Source: Hydrogenophaga intermedia (GTDB lineage: Bacteria; Pseudomonadota; Gammaproteobacteria; Burkholderiales; Burkholderiaceae_C). From it: DNA of 64,000 bases. The first letter of the stretch is position 1. Every line of letters starts with the position of its first letter. Both the position numbers and the translations under genes were made by a program. Where the stretch lies: the NCBI RefSeq assembly GCF_023715105.1, contig NZ_JAMBNO010000003.1:176001-240000 (forward strand). Direction: 5' to 3'. Positions 38,838 through 52,872 of the stretch are shown piece after piece. The notes under the pieces were generated by a model. The model saw only the letters and a program-made list of their open reading frames with translations, did no database searches and was not told the DNA's origin.

Positions 38838-39745
38838 GTCGGACGCGGGCGGCCCTGCTGGCCGGCCTGCTGTGGCTGGCCTGGGTATCGCTCGCCGTGG
38901 CACAGGCGCTGCAGCCCGTGCCCGAGTTGCGTGCGCGGGCGATGGACCTCACCGGCACGCTGGACGCCGCCGCCCTGCAAGGCATCGAGGCCCGGCTGGC
39001 CGCCTTCGAGCAGTCCCAGGGCACGCAGATCGTGGTGTTGATGGTGGCCACCACCGCGCCCGAGGACATCGCCGACTACACCCAGCGCCTGGGCGATGCC
39101 TGGAAGATCGGCCGACGCGACGTGGGCGATGGGTTGCTGTTCGTGATCGCCAAGGACGACCGACGCATGCGCATTGCACCGGCCAAGGCGCTCGAAGGCG
39201 CGATCCCGGACCTGCTGGCGCGCCGCATCCTGGATCAGGCCGTGGCGCCGGCCTTCCGCCGGGATGACTGGGCGGGTGGCATCCAGGCCGGGCTCGCGAG
39301 CATCGAGGCCGCCGTGCGCGGGGAGGCGCTGCCCCTGCCCGGGCAGGGGGACGCAGGCAGCTCGAACCACGCGGGCACCGACTGGCCCGATGCGCTGGTG
39401 TTTCTGCTGTTCGCCGTGCCGATGCTGGCCGGCTTCATGCGCAATGCCTTCGGTCGCCGCCTGGCCGTGCCGCTGACCGGTGCTGCGGCGGGTGCGCTCG
39501 CGTGGTTCATCACGTCGGTGGTGTGGATCGCGGCTGGCGCTGCCGCCCTCGGTGCGCTGGTGGCGGTGCTGGCGCGCTTCGTGCCCACCGGCAGCCTGCC
39601 GTCGGCACGCGGTGGCCGCGGCCAGGGTGGCTGGGGCCACGGCGGGGGCTGGGGTGGTGGGCGGGGAGGCTTCGGTGGTGGCGGGGGCTTTCGCTCTGGT
39701 GGCGGTGGCAACTTCGGCGGCGGTGGCGCCTCTGGCGGTTGGTGA
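38834..39745 (+). CDS. TPM-domain membrane protein (YgcG family) with Gly-rich tail
   Basis: 303 residues. A signal peptide (cleavage near VAQA) leads to a TPM phosphatase-like domain (LDAAALQGIEARLAAFE, TQIVVLMVATT, GRRDVGDGLLFVIAKDDRRMRI). Two membrane segments (about 178-195 and 205-238) follow, then a very Gly-rich tail (WGGGRGGFGGGGGFRSGGGG). This is the usual YgcG/Psb32 architecture, inserted in the inner membrane with the TPM domain outside. Its gene overlaps lemA by 4 bases and is followed after 10 bases by a second TPM-domain gene. Confidence 0.88.
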   Translation: MSRTRAALLAGLLWLAWVSLAVAQALQPVPELRARAMDLTGTLDAAALQGIEARLAAFEQSQGTQIVVLMVATTAPEDIADYTQRLGDAWKIGRRDVGDGLLFVIAKDDRRMRIAPAKALEGAIPDLLARRILDQAVAPAFRRDDWAGGIQAGLASIEAAVRGEALPLPGQGDAGSSNHAGTDWPDALVFLLFAVPMLAGFMRNAFGRRLAVPLTGAAAGALAWFITSVVWIAAGAAALGALVAVLARFVPTGSLPSARGGRGQGGWGHGGGWGGGRGGFGGGGGFRSGGGGNFGGGGASGGW

Positions 39746-39755
39746 GGCAACAGAC

Positions 39756-40283
39756 ATGAACCGCTGGCTTCGCTTGCTCAAACACCGCTGGATGGATCGC
39801 AGCGACAGCTTGCGCGCCGTGCCCGACGACATGGCCGGGCGCCTCGCGGCGCGCGTGCGTGCGAGCGAGGCCCGCCACACGGGCGAGGTGCGGCTGCTGA
39901 TCGAAGCGTCCCTGCCGAGCAGCTACGTGCTGCGGGTGCGCGACGATCCGGCGCTTCCGGTCGTGGTTCGTGAGCGCGCGCTCGCGTGGTTCGGCCGGCT
40001 GCGGTTGTGGGACACCGAACACAACAACGGCGTGCTCATCTACCTGCTGCTGGCCGAGCACGCGATCGAGTTCGTGGCCGACCGCGGGCTGGCGCGCCAG
40101 GTGGCGCCCGGCACCTGGCAGGCCATCGTGGACCGCCTGGGTACCCGTCTGCGCACAGGCGCGTTCGAGGACGGCCTCACGCAGGCGCTGGAGGAGGTGT
40201 CGGCACTGCTGGTGGCGCACTGCCCCGCCGGCGATGACGCACCGGCGCACAACGAACAGCCCGACGAGGTGATGCGCGTGTGA
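39756..40283 (+). CDS. TPM-domain protein without membrane anchor
   Basis: 175 residues from the ATG of MNRWLRLLKHRWMDRSDS. The TPM-fold blocks are RVRASEARHTGEVRLLIEAS, ALAWFGRLRLWDTEHNNGVLIYLLLAEHAIEFVADRG and VDRLGTRLRTGAFEDGLTQALEEV. There is no clear signal peptide or membrane helix, unlike the YgcG-like neighbour. It is the third gene of the lemA unit and is often found as a companion in Burkholderiales. Function unknown. Confidence 0.85.
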   Translation: MNRWLRLLKHRWMDRSDSLRAVPDDMAGRLAARVRASEARHTGEVRLLIEASLPSSYVLRVRDDPALPVVVRERALAWFGRLRLWDTEHNNGVLIYLLLAEHAIEFVADRGLARQVAPGTWQAIVDRLGTRLRTGAFEDGLTQALEEVSALLVAHCPAGDDAPAHNEQPDEVMRV

Positions 40284-40289
40284 ACGCTG

Positions 40290-40862
40290 TCAGCCGCGCC
40301 CGCGCGTGTTGACGCCGGTGCGGTTGTTCATCACCACCTGCAGTTCCTGCTGCAGGGCCTTGTTCATCTGCGCGAAGGTCTTGAGCTTGCGGGTGGTTTC
40401 GCGCAGGCGGTCTGCGAGCCGTTTCGAGATCGCCAGCAGCAGGCGCGAACCCAGACGCGGATCTTCTCGCATGAGCCGCATGAGCGCGGTGCGCGAGAGC
40501 ACGGCAGCGGCGATGTCGGTGTTGGCGGTGCAGGTGGCCGAACGCGGCGCGCCGTCGAGCACGCCCATCTCGCCGATCATGTGGCCGGGGCCCATGATGT
40601 TGACCACCATGCTTTCGTGCAGACCCGGCAGCTCGCTTTCGACCGCGATATCGCCCTCGAGCAGCAACAGCATGTAGTCGTTGCTCTTGACCTCACCCTC
40701 GTGAATGATCACGGTGCCGGCCTTGATCAGCTTGGGCCGCATGTAGCCGACCACCTTCATCGCATCGGCGATGGTGAGATCGGCAAGCGCGGTCGGGGTT
40801 ACCAGCAGCCGGGCGGCCACCTCTTCGGGTGCAAGTTCAGGGCTGTCGAAAAGCGATGACAT
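40290..40862 (-). CDS. cyclic nucleotide-binding domain protein (Crp-like, no HTH)
   Basis: 190 residues. The cNMP-binding beta-roll is visible (KAGTVIIHEGEVKSNDYMLLLLEGDIAVE, MIGEMGVLDGAPRSATCTANTDI). The C-terminal part is a helix (LLLAISKRLADRLRETTRKLKTFAQMNKALQQEL) and lacks the winged HTH of Crp/Fnr, so it is probably not a direct DNA-binding regulator. It may sense a nucleotide and act by protein contact. It faces the lemA unit tail-to-tail with 6 bases between stops, and it precedes the ATP synthase terminator by about 67 bases. Confidence 0.85.
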   Translation of the reverse strand: MSSLFDSPELAPEEVAARLLVTPTALADLTIADAMKVVGYMRPKLIKAGTVIIHEGEVKSNDYMLLLLEGDIAVESELPGLHESMVVNIMGPGHMIGEMGVLDGAPRSATCTANTDIAAAVLSRTALMRLMREDPRLGSRLLLAISKRLADRLRETTRKLKTFAQMNKALQQELQVVMNNRTGVNTRGRG

Positions 40863-40928
40863 GGGGCTCGGCGGTTGGGGCGAGATTCATCATAGTGGCG
40901 GGCTATCGCACTGACCAGCCGGTGGGAC

Positions 40929-40959
40929 AAAAAAAAGACCGGCAGGGCGCCGGTCTTTT
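40929..40959 (-). terminator. rho-independent terminator of the ATP synthase operon
   Basis: On the minus strand an 11-base stem (AAAAGACCGGC / GCCGGTCTTTT) with a 5-base loop is followed by a run of T. It lies 20 bases after the atpC stop. Confidence 0.9.
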
Positions 40960-40978
40960 GCTGGGTGATCGGGGGCAA

Positions 40979-41395
40979 TCACTTCTTCTGGCGGTACTTG
41001 CGCAGCGCCGCAATCTGCGCAGCCATGACGGCGAGTTCGGACGTGGCCTTGGCCAGGTCCACATCGCTCTTCGCGTTCTTCACGGCTTCCTCGGCCTGCT
41101 TGCGTGCTTCGGAGGCCTTGGCCTCGTCCAGGTCCTTGCCGCGGATGGCGGTGTCGGACAACACGGTGATGGCATCGGGCTGCACCTCGAGGATGCCGCC
41201 GGCCACGAAGACGAACTCCTCGCCACCGTCGGCCTTCTCGATGCGCACCGCGCCCGGCTTGATGCGGGTGATCAGCGGGATGTGGCCGGGCAGGATGCCG
41301 AGCTCACCCGCCTCGCCCGGCAGGGCGACGAATCTGGCCTCGCCCGAGAAGATGGACTCCTCGGCGCTGACCACGTCGACGTGGATGGTGCTCAT
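40979..41395 (-). CDS. atpC: ATP synthase F1, epsilon subunit
   Basis: 138 residues with the N-terminal beta-sandwich ([38 protein letters not shown]) and the C-terminal two-helix part ([20 protein letters not shown]). It is part of the central stalk of F1 and an inhibitor of ATP hydrolysis. Last gene of the minus-strand atpIBEFHAGDC operon, 23 bases after atpD and just before the terminator. Confidence 0.97.
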   Translation of the reverse strand: MSTIHVDVVSAEESIFSGEARFVALPGEAGELGILPGHIPLITRIKPGAVRIEKADGGEEFVFVAGGILEVQPDAITVLSDTAIRGKDLDEAKASEARKQAEEAVKNAKSDVDLAKATSELAVMAAQIAALRKYRQKK

Positions 41396-41418
41396 GTCAG
41401 TTCCTCAGGCAGTGCCGC

Positions 41419-43739
<2,321 letters not shown>

Positions 43740-43766
43740 CGCTGCTCCTGGTTGGCCCTGGGGCGA

Positions 43767-45323
<1,557 letters not shown>

Positions 45324-45385
45324 GACTCTTTCCTTCTTTCGTTAATGGGTATGCGGCACGGGCGGGGCGGAACCTTGAAGCCTTG

Positions 45386-45916
45386 TCAGGCCGTGAGGGC
45401 CACCTTCATCTGTTCCAGGCGGGCCTTGACGGAGGTGTCCAGCACCTCGTCGCCGACCACCACGCGGATGCCACCGATCAGATCGGGCTGCAACTCGACC
45501 TGCAGGTTGAGCTTGCGGGCAAAGCGTTTCTCAAGCACCGCCGAGAGGTCGGCCAGCGCTGCGGGCTCGATGGCAAAGGCGCTGTAGACCGTGGCGTCGG
45601 ACGTGCCCAGGCGGGCGTTCTTGAGCGCACGGAACTGGGCGGCGATCTCGGGCAAAGCGGCCAGACGGCCATTGTCGATGACCGTGCGCAGGAAGTTCTG
45701 CCCGGCGGTCGGCAAGGGGGTCTTGAGCACGCCGGCGATCAGGTCGAATACCTGCTGGGCAGAAACCTTGGGGCTGTCGGCGAACTGCTGGAGCTGGGCA
45801 TCGGCCGCCACAGCGGCCAGCGCATCGAGCCAGGCCGCCGTACCAGCGGCGTCCTGACCGCACGCCTTGAACAGCGCTTCCGCGTACGGGCGGGCAATGG
45901 TGGCGATTTCGGCCAT
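45386..45916 (-). CDS. atpH: ATP synthase F1, delta subunit
   Basis: 176 residues from the ATG of [19 protein letters not shown], the usual opening; the frame is open further upstream inside atpF but without similarity. The C-terminal [36 protein letters not shown] is typical. It ties the peripheral stalk to the F1 head. It lies between atpF (22 bases) and atpA. Confidence 0.96.
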   Translation of the reverse strand: MAEIATIARPYAEALFKACGQDAAGTAAWLDALAAVAADAQLQQFADSPKVSAQQVFDLIAGVLKTPLPTAGQNFLRTVIDNGRLAALPEIAAQFRALKNARLGTSDATVYSAFAIEPAALADLSAVLEKRFARKLNLQVELQPDLIGGIRVVVGDEVLDTSVKARLEQMKVALTA

Positions 45917-45938
45917 GTTGATCGTTCCTGTGGCTCGA

Positions 45939-46409
45939 TCAGAGCTCGGTCTTGAGGCGGTTGAGCAGGTCGGCGTGAACGCCGGCGTTGACTTCCTTGC
46001 GCAGGATCTGCTCGGCACCCTTGACCGCCAGTGCGGCCACCTGCTCGCGCAGGCTTTCGCGGGCCTTGATGACCTGCTGATCCGCTTCCTGACGCGCGGC
46101 GGCCACGATCTTGGCAGCCTCCTCGCTGGCGCGGGCCTTGGCCTCTTCGATGATGGCCTGGGCGCGGCGCTCGGCATCGGCCAGTCGGGTGGCAGACTCG
46201 TTGCGCGACTTGCCCAGCTCTTCCTCGACGCGCTTGTTGGCCGCGGCCAGTTCGGTCTTGGCTTTCTCGGACGCAGCCAGGCCTTCGGAGATCTTCAGCG
46301 CGCGCTCGTCGAGCGCCTTGGCGATCGGTGGCCAGATGAACTTCATCGTGAACCAGATCAGGATCGCAAAGACGATCGCCTGCGCAAAGAGGGTTGCATT
46401 GATATTCAT
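45939..46409 (-). CDS. atpF: ATP synthase Fo, b subunit
   Basis: 156 residues: [29 protein letters not shown] is the single N-terminal membrane helix, followed by a long charged coiled coil ([20 protein letters not shown] and onward). It forms the peripheral stalk. A 126-base gap without any gene separates it from atpE. Confidence 0.97.
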   Translation of the reverse strand: MNINATLFAQAIVFAILIWFTMKFIWPPIAKALDERALKISEGLAASEKAKTELAAANKRVEEELGKSRNESATRLADAERRAQAIIEEAKARASEEAAKIVAAARQEADQQVIKARESLREQVAALAVKGAEQILRKEVNAGVHADLLNRLKTEL

Positions 46410-46535
46410 CGCAACGCCTTTCTGTGTGGACTAAGGGAAAAACACACCGGCTACGCGGCGGACGGGCCCCGGCGGCGGCGGACGTGACGCCCGCTCACCG
46501 CGATGGCCGCGCCCGCGCGGGGCCGACCAACCGAT

Positions 46536-47749
<1,214 letters not shown>

Positions 47750-48265
47750 TCAACCGTTTGCAACCGGTCTGCGGGCCTGGATGAAAAATCCGAACCAGTA
47801 GACCTTGAGAACCAACACCAGCCCGACCAGCAGCGCGACCCAGTTCGGCTCAGGCAGGACCCACACCGCGGCGGCCAGCATGGCCACCGAGAGCAGAACC
47901 TTGACGCCCTCCCAGAACAGGAAGCCGGCAAAAGCAGCTTGCGCAAAGCCCGACAACAGCCGGGACAAGGCGCTGGAGGTCAATCCGTAGGCCATCAGGG
48001 CCGAAGGAAGCGCCACCGCTGCCGCACCGTAGAAGACCGAGGCCGCCACAGACACCGACTGCACGAGCAGCCCGGCGACCATCGCGGCCAGCAGCCCGAC
48101 GAGCCACTGCACCCCCACCAGCCGCCAGGGCGATAGCTCTGGCTGGCCGGCGCGCCACTGCTGCGCCTGTTCGCGCGTCAGCGGCTTGAATTCGGGTTCT
48201 TGCGCCCCATCTTCGATGTCATCGTCGCTCAGCGGTGTCGGCTTGGCTTGCAGCATGGTCGACAT
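47750..48265 (-). CDS. atpI: ATP synthase assembly protein I
   Basis: 171 residues. A soluble N-terminal segment (about 45 residues, Pro/Glu rich) is followed by four hydrophobic helices, among them SALMAYGLTSSALSRLLSGF and LSVAMLAAAVWVLP. AtpI-like proteins help c-ring assembly or Mg transport. It is the first gene of the operon; the 141-base gap to the divergent aminotransferase gene must hold both promoters. Confidence 0.88.
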   Translation of the reverse strand: MSTMLQAKPTPLSDDDIEDGAQEPEFKPLTREQAQQWRAGQPELSPWRLVGVQWLVGLLAAMVAGLLVQSVSVAASVFYGAAAVALPSALMAYGLTSSALSRLLSGFAQAAFAGFLFWEGVKVLLSVAMLAAAVWVLPEPNWVALLVGLVLVLKVYWFGFFIQARRPVANG

Positions 48266-48406
48266 CGCAGGAAACGGTCTTTAGACAGACAAATGACAGG
48301 CGGGTCCGGGTCGCAAAGCCGCCCATTATACGTAGAAACCCCAGCGCCTCGTCAACGCGCCAGGACAGGCGACGCCCTCTTATACCCCCGGCCCGATAAT
48401 TCCGCC

Positions 48407-49285
48407 ATGACCTCCGACTTCCTGCCCGATGCCCTGTGTTTTCTGGACGGGGATTACGGCCCGCTGAAAGACGCGCGCATCAGCGTGCTCGACCGAGGGT
48501 TCATCTTCGGCGACGGGGTCTACGAGGTCCTGCCGGCCTACGGTGGGCGCATCTTCCGCTTTGGCGAGCACATGGATCGTCTCGACCGCTCGCTGCGCGA
48601 GTTGCGCATTGCGAACCCGCACACACGCGACGAATGGCTGGCGATCGCCCGGCGGCTCATTGCGGACCGCCAGGCTGCGGGTGTGCCCAACCAGCTCATT
48701 TACCTGCAGGTCACACGCGGTGTGGCGCTGCGCGACCACGTCATGCCGACGGGCCTGCGGCCAACCGTGTTCGTGATGGCCAGCGAAATGAAGCTCGCCA
48801 GCGCCGAGCAGCGCGCACGCGGGGTGGCCTGCGTGACGGCCGACGATTTCCGCTGGCGCAAGGCGCACATCAAGAGCACCAGCCTGCTGGGCTCGGTGTT
48901 TGCACGCCAGATCAGCGCCGACGTCGGTGCGGTCGAAACCGTGATGTTTCGTGACGGTGTATTGAGCGAGGCCGCGGCCAGCAATGTCTGGGTCGTGAAG
49001 GATGGCACCGTGATGGGACCACCGCGGGACCACCTGGTCCTCGAAGGCATCCGCTACGGGCTGATCGAGTCGATCTGCCGCGAGGAGGGGATTCCCTTTG
49101 CCTTGCAGCGCGTTTCACGCGAGGCCGTGTTCGCCGCCGACGAATTGCTGCTGTCCTCGGCCACCAAGGAGGTGCTGCCCGTCACCACGCTGGATGGCCA
49201 ACCGATCGGCGACGGCCGGCCCGGCCCCGTGTACGCCCGGCTGTACGCCGCCTACCAGCGCGCCATTGCCGCGCAATCGATCTGA
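48407..49285 (+). CDS. class IV aminotransferase, D-amino acid transaminase type
   Basis: 292 residues from the ATG of MTSDFLPDALCFLDGDYG; the frame is open further upstream but with no ribosome site or similarity. The fold-type IV PLP enzyme shows ISVLDRGFIFGDGVYEVLPAY, Lys156 in WRKAHIKSTSLLGSV as PLP lysine, and LSEAAASNVWVVKDG. The HIKST site is closer to D-alanine transaminases (Dat) than to IlvE. It interconverts D-amino acids with 2-oxo acids, supplying D-Ala or D-Glu for the wall. It begins the plus-strand unit with the YbeD-like gene, lipB and lipA. Confidence 0.88.
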   Translation: MTSDFLPDALCFLDGDYGPLKDARISVLDRGFIFGDGVYEVLPAYGGRIFRFGEHMDRLDRSLRELRIANPHTRDEWLAIARRLIADRQAAGVPNQLIYLQVTRGVALRDHVMPTGLRPTVFVMASEMKLASAEQRARGVACVTADDFRWRKAHIKSTSLLGSVFARQISADVGAVETVMFRDGVLSEAAASNVWVVKDGTVMGPPRDHLVLEGIRYGLIESICREEGIPFALQRVSREAVFAADELLLSSATKEVLPVTTLDGQPIGDGRPGPVYARLYAAYQRAIAAQSI

Positions 49286-49292
49286 GGGCGCC

Positions 49293-49577
49293 ATGGAAAC
49301 ACCACGCGATATCCCACCCGAGCAATCGCTCATCACGTACCCGACTCACTTTCCGATCAAGGTGATGGGCGCCAACGTCGAGGGCTTTGCCGAGGCCATC
49401 GTGCGCATCGTGCTCAACTTCGACCCGGACTTCGACGCCAGCACCGTGGAGCAACGCCCGAGCAAGGCCGGCAACTACATGGGCCTGACGGTTTCGGTGC
49501 GCGTGACCAGCCGTGAGCAGCTCGACGAGGTCTACCGGACACTGACCTCGCACCCGATGGTCAAGGTCGTGCTCTGA
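49293..49577 (+). CDS. YbeD-like DUF493 family protein
   Basis: 94 residues: [28 protein letters not shown] and [36 protein letters not shown] are the DUF493/YbeD small ferredoxin-like fold. YbeD precedes lipB in many proteobacteria and may have a regulatory role in lipoate or thiamine-related metabolism. Starts 7 bases after the transaminase and ends 5 bases before lipB. Confidence 0.92.
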   Translation: METPRDIPPEQSLITYPTHFPIKVMGANVEGFAEAIVRIVLNFDPDFDASTVEQRPSKAGNYMGLTVSVRVTSREQLDEVYRTLTSHPMVKVVL

Positions 49578-49582
49578 GCGTC

Positions 49583-50275
49583 ATGCAACTGCGCGCGCTC
49601 GGCCGGGTCGACTACCGACCCACCTACGAGGCCATGCAGGCCTTCACCGCCGCGCGCGACGCGACCACCCCCGACGAACTCTGGGTCTGCGAACACCCGC
49701 CGGTGTTCACGCAGGGCCTGGCCGGCCGCCAGGACCATCTGCTGGCGCCGGGAGACATCCCGGTTGTGGCCACCAACCGCGGCGGGCAGGTCACGTACCA
49801 CGGCCCGGGGCAGGTGGTGGCCTACCCGCTCATCGATTTGCAACGCGCGGGTTACTTCGTCAAGGAGTACGTCTACCGCATCGAGGAGGCCGTCATTCGC
49901 ACGCTCGACCATTTCGGTGTCACCGGCCACCGTGTGGCAGGCGCCCCGGGCATCTACGTGCGGCTGGACGACCCGCATTCCCACGCCCGCCTGCCCCAGG
50001 CGCCGGCGCGGCGCGAACCCGGCAGCCCGGCACCCGACCCCGTGTTCACCGGTCTGGGCAAGATCGCCGCCCTGGGCATCAAGGTCAGCCGCCACTGCAC
50101 CTACCACGGCGTGGCTCTCAACGTGGCCATGGACCTGCAACCCTTCTCGCGCATCAACCCCTGTGGCTACGCGGGGTTGCGCACGGTCGATCTTTCTACA
50201 ATCGGTATCCCCACCCACTGGGACGAAGCGGCGCAGGTGCTGAGCCAGAAGCTCGTCGCCACGCTCGCACCCTGA
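49583..50275 (+). CDS. lipB: octanoyl-[acyl-carrier-protein]:protein transferase
   Basis: 230 residues. [23 protein letters not shown] is the LipB signature. The catalytic Lys is in [20 protein letters not shown] and the catalytic Cys in [10 protein letters not shown]. It moves the octanoyl group from ACP to the lipoyl domains of E2 and GcvH proteins. An insertion rich in Pro and Arg (about residues 130-150, [19 protein letters not shown]) is longer than in E. coli. It is followed 15 bases later by lipA, the next step of the pathway. Confidence 0.96.
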   Translation: MQLRALGRVDYRPTYEAMQAFTAARDATTPDELWVCEHPPVFTQGLAGRQDHLLAPGDIPVVATNRGGQVTYHGPGQVVAYPLIDLQRAGYFVKEYVYRIEEAVIRTLDHFGVTGHRVAGAPGIYVRLDDPHSHARLPQAPARREPGSPAPDPVFTGLGKIAALGIKVSRHCTYHGVALNVAMDLQPFSRINPCGYAGLRTVDLSTIGIPTHWDEAAQVLSQKLVATLAP

Positions 50276-50290
50276 TTCCCTGCCGCCGCC

Positions 50291-51250
50291 ATGAGCACCC
50301 CTTACGACCCCACCGCCAAGCAGAAAAGCCAGGCCAAGACCGCACGCATCCCGATCAAGGTCGTGCCGGCCGAGACGCTCAAGAAGCCGGCGTGGATCCG
50401 CGTCAAGGCGGGCAGCCCGACCACGCGCTTCTACGAGATCAAGGACATCCTGCGCGCCAACAAGCTCGTCACGGTGTGCGAGGAAGCCAGCTGCCCCAAC
50501 ATCGGCGAGTGCTTCGGCAAGGGCACGGCGACCTTCATGATCATGGGCGACAAGTGCACGCGCCGCTGCCCTTTCTGCGACGTGGGCCACGGCCGCCCCG
50601 ATCCGCTCGATGCGGACGAGCCGGTCAACCTCGCCAAGACGATCGCGCAGCTCAAGCTCAAGTACGTGGTGATCACCAGCGTGGACCGCGACGACCTGCG
50701 CGACGGCGGCGCGGGCCACTTCGTGGAGTGCATCCGCCAGACGCGTGCGCTTTCGCCCGAGACCACCATCGAGGTGCTGGTGCCCGACTTCCGTGGCCGC
50801 GACGACCGCGCGCTGGAGATCCTCAAGGCCGCGCCGCCCGACGTGATGAACCACAACCTGGAAACCGTGCCGCGCCTTTACAAGGAAGCGCGCCCGGGCT
50901 CCGACTACGCCTTCAGCCTGAACCTGCTCAAGAAGTTCAAGGCGCTGTTCCCGCACGTGCCCACCAAGAGCGGGCTCATGGTCGGCCTGGGGGAGACGGA
51001 CGATGAGATCCTGCAGGTGATGCAGGACATGCGCGCGCACGGCATCGACATGCTCACCATCGGGCAGTACCTCTCACCGAGCGGCCATCACCTGCCGGTG
51101 CGCCGCTACGTGCACCCCGACACCTTCAAGATGTTCGAGACCAAGGCCTACGAGATGGGTTTCACCCACGCCGCCGTGGGCGCCATGGTGCGCAGCAGCT
51201 ACCACGCCGACCAGCAGGCGCACGGGGTGCTGGAAGCGCTGGCCAAATGA
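50291..51250 (+). CDS. lipA: lipoyl synthase (radical SAM)
   Basis: 319 residues. The auxiliary cluster motif is C63-x4-C68-x5-C74, the radical-SAM motif is C89-x3-C93-x2-C96, and the C-terminal RSSYHADQ supplies the conserved Ser ligand. It inserts two sulfur atoms in the octanoyl-protein made by LipB. Complete length. An AraC-type regulator gene starts 1 base after its stop. Confidence 0.98.
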   Translation: MSTPYDPTAKQKSQAKTARIPIKVVPAETLKKPAWIRVKAGSPTTRFYEIKDILRANKLVTVCEEASCPNIGECFGKGTATFMIMGDKCTRRCPFCDVGHGRPDPLDADEPVNLAKTIAQLKLKYVVITSVDRDDLRDGGAGHFVECIRQTRALSPETTIEVLVPDFRGRDDRALEILKAAPPDVMNHNLETVPRLYKEARPGSDYAFSLNLLKKFKALFPHVPTKSGLMVGLGETDDEILQVMQDMRAHGIDMLTIGQYLSPSGHHLPVRRYVHPDTFKMFETKAYEMGFTHAAVGAMVRSSYHADQQAHGVLEALAK

Positions 51251-51251
51251 C

Positions 51252-51941
51252 ATGGGCATGGGCGCGCACGACCATCTGAGCGTGCGGGCCTACGGCGCCT
51301 CGCACGGCAGCCACGACCACGACCATTTCCAGGTCCTGGTCGGCCTGGAAGGCGTGCTCGAACTCGAGGTGGCCGGCCGCGGGCAGCGCATCGCCGCCGG
51401 CGATGGCTGCGTGGTGCCACCGGGCGAGCGTCACGACTTCGAATCGCGCACCGGGGCGCGCTGCCTGGTGCTCGACAGCCGCGCCGCAGGCTGGGCGCGC
51501 GTGAACCGGACCCCCACACAGGCAACGCAGGCACTCGCGCGCTATCTGGCCGAGGCTTGCACCCGTTCCCTGCCTCGCGCGCAAACGCTCGGTCCGGTCT
51601 TGTTGCTGGAGAGTTGGGCGCCGAGCACACCGGTGCCAAGCCCACGCCCGCGTCGTCCGATCGACTGGTCGGCATTGGCTGACTGGGCGCGCTCGCGCTG
51701 GGCCCAGGCCGACATCGAGGTGGCGGACCTTGCCTCGCGCGTGCACCTGAGCCCGGCGCAGTTCGCGGCGCGCTGTCGCAACGAGCAGGGCCAGAGCACG
51801 CAGCAGTGGCTGCGCAACCTGCAACTCGACCAGGCCGAAGCCCTGCGCGCCCGAGGCGCGAGCGTGGCCGAGGCCGCGCGGCTGAGCGGCTATCGCTCGC
51901 CGTCGGCGCTCACGGCCGCACTGCGCCGCCGCGCCCGCTAA
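51252..51941 (+). CDS. AraC-family regulator (cupin sensor plus HTH)
   Basis: 229 residues. An N-terminal cupin-like fold (SHDHDHFQVLVGLEGVLELEV, DGCVVPPGERHDFES) is joined by a Pro/Arg linker to an AraC HTH domain (IEVADLASRVHLSPAQFAARCRNEQG, WLRNLQLDQAEALRARG, VAEAARLSGYRSPSALTAALRR). It is probably a regulator of the EamA transporter gene downstream (70-base gap). It shares a direction with lipA only by adjacency. Ligand unknown. Confidence 0.85.
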   Translation: MGMGAHDHLSVRAYGASHGSHDHDHFQVLVGLEGVLELEVAGRGQRIAAGDGCVVPPGERHDFESRTGARCLVLDSRAAGWARVNRTPTQATQALARYLAEACTRSLPRAQTLGPVLLLESWAPSTPVPSPRPRRPIDWSALADWARSRWAQADIEVADLASRVHLSPAQFAARCRNEQGQSTQQWLRNLQLDQAEALRARGASVAEAARLSGYRSPSALTAALRRRAR

Positions 51942-52011
51942 GCGCAATTGCTCCGCGCCACGCGACGACACACCCGCGTTGCGCGACGACGTGCCGGGCG
52001 ATGATCGGCAA

Positions 52012-52869
52012 ATGAACGCCGCCAACCTGTACGCCCTGGGTGCCATCGCGTTGTGGGCCTCGCTTGCCGCGCTGGGCGTGTCGCTGGCCCACGTGCCGCC
52101 CTTCCTGCTCACCGGCCTGGGGCTGCTGGTGGGCAGCCTGATCGCGCTGCCGCTTTCGCGCTTCGACTGGCGCCGCTGGCGCGTGCCCGCCAGCACACTG
52201 GCGCTGGGTGTGTACGGCCTGTTCGGTTTTCACTTCCTGCTCTTCATCGCGCTGCGCCATGCGCCGCCGGTGCAAGCCAACCTGGTCAACTACCTCTGGC
52301 CGCTCGGTATCGTGGTGCTGGCGCCGCTGTTTCTGCCCGGGGTGCGCCTGGCGCCGCGCCACATCGCGGCCGCGTTGGTGGGCTTCGCGGGGGCGGCGCT
52401 CGCCATCCTTGGCGCTTCGCAAGGGACTGAAGCCACTTGGGCCTGGGGCTACCTGCCCGCGCTGGGCTCGGCCTTCATCTGGGCCAGCTACTCGCTGCTC
52501 ACGAAACGCGTGGCGGCGTTTCCCACCGCCGCCATCGGCAGCTTCGCCGCGGTGTCGGGGGCGCTTTCATTGCTGTGCCATGCACTGCTCGAACCCACCG
52601 TGGCCCTGAGCCTGCGCGACATCGCACTCATCGCGGCTCTGGGTCTGGGTCCGCTGGGCGGTGCCTTCTTCCTCTGGGACGCGGCGCTCAAGCGTGGCGA
52701 TGCACGCCAGATCGGCGTGCTGAGTTTTCTCACGCCGCTGCTGTCCACGCTCACGCTGCTGGCGCTTAGGGGTGAACGACCGAGCCTGTCGGTGCTGCTG
52801 GCGGCTGCGATGATCGTGGGCGCAGCCGTGGTGGCGACACGCAGCAAGGGTCAGGTGCGCGCCCGCTGA
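52012..52869 (+). CDS. EamA/DMT-family permease
   Basis: 285 residues with about ten membrane helices in two EamA repeats. The residues MNAANLYALGAIALWASLAALG, VNYLWPLGIVVLAPLF, ALGSAFIWASYSLLTKR and GPLGGAFFLWDAALKRGDARQIGVLSFLTPLLSTLTLL are typical of drug/metabolite exporters (YtfF-like). It is probably an inner-membrane exporter of a small metabolite. It follows the AraC-type regulator and converges with ptsI, whose stop is 3 bases away. Confidence 0.88.
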   Translation: MNAANLYALGAIALWASLAALGVSLAHVPPFLLTGLGLLVGSLIALPLSRFDWRRWRVPASTLALGVYGLFGFHFLLFIALRHAPPVQANLVNYLWPLGIVVLAPLFLPGVRLAPRHIAAALVGFAGAALAILGASQGTEATWAWGYLPALGSAFIWASYSLLTKRVAAFPTAAIGSFAAVSGALSLLCHALLEPTVALSLRDIALIAALGLGPLGGAFFLWDAALKRGDARQIGVLSFLTPLLSTLTLLALRGERPSLSVLLAAAMIVGAAVVATRSKGQVRAR

Positions 52870-52872
52870 CGC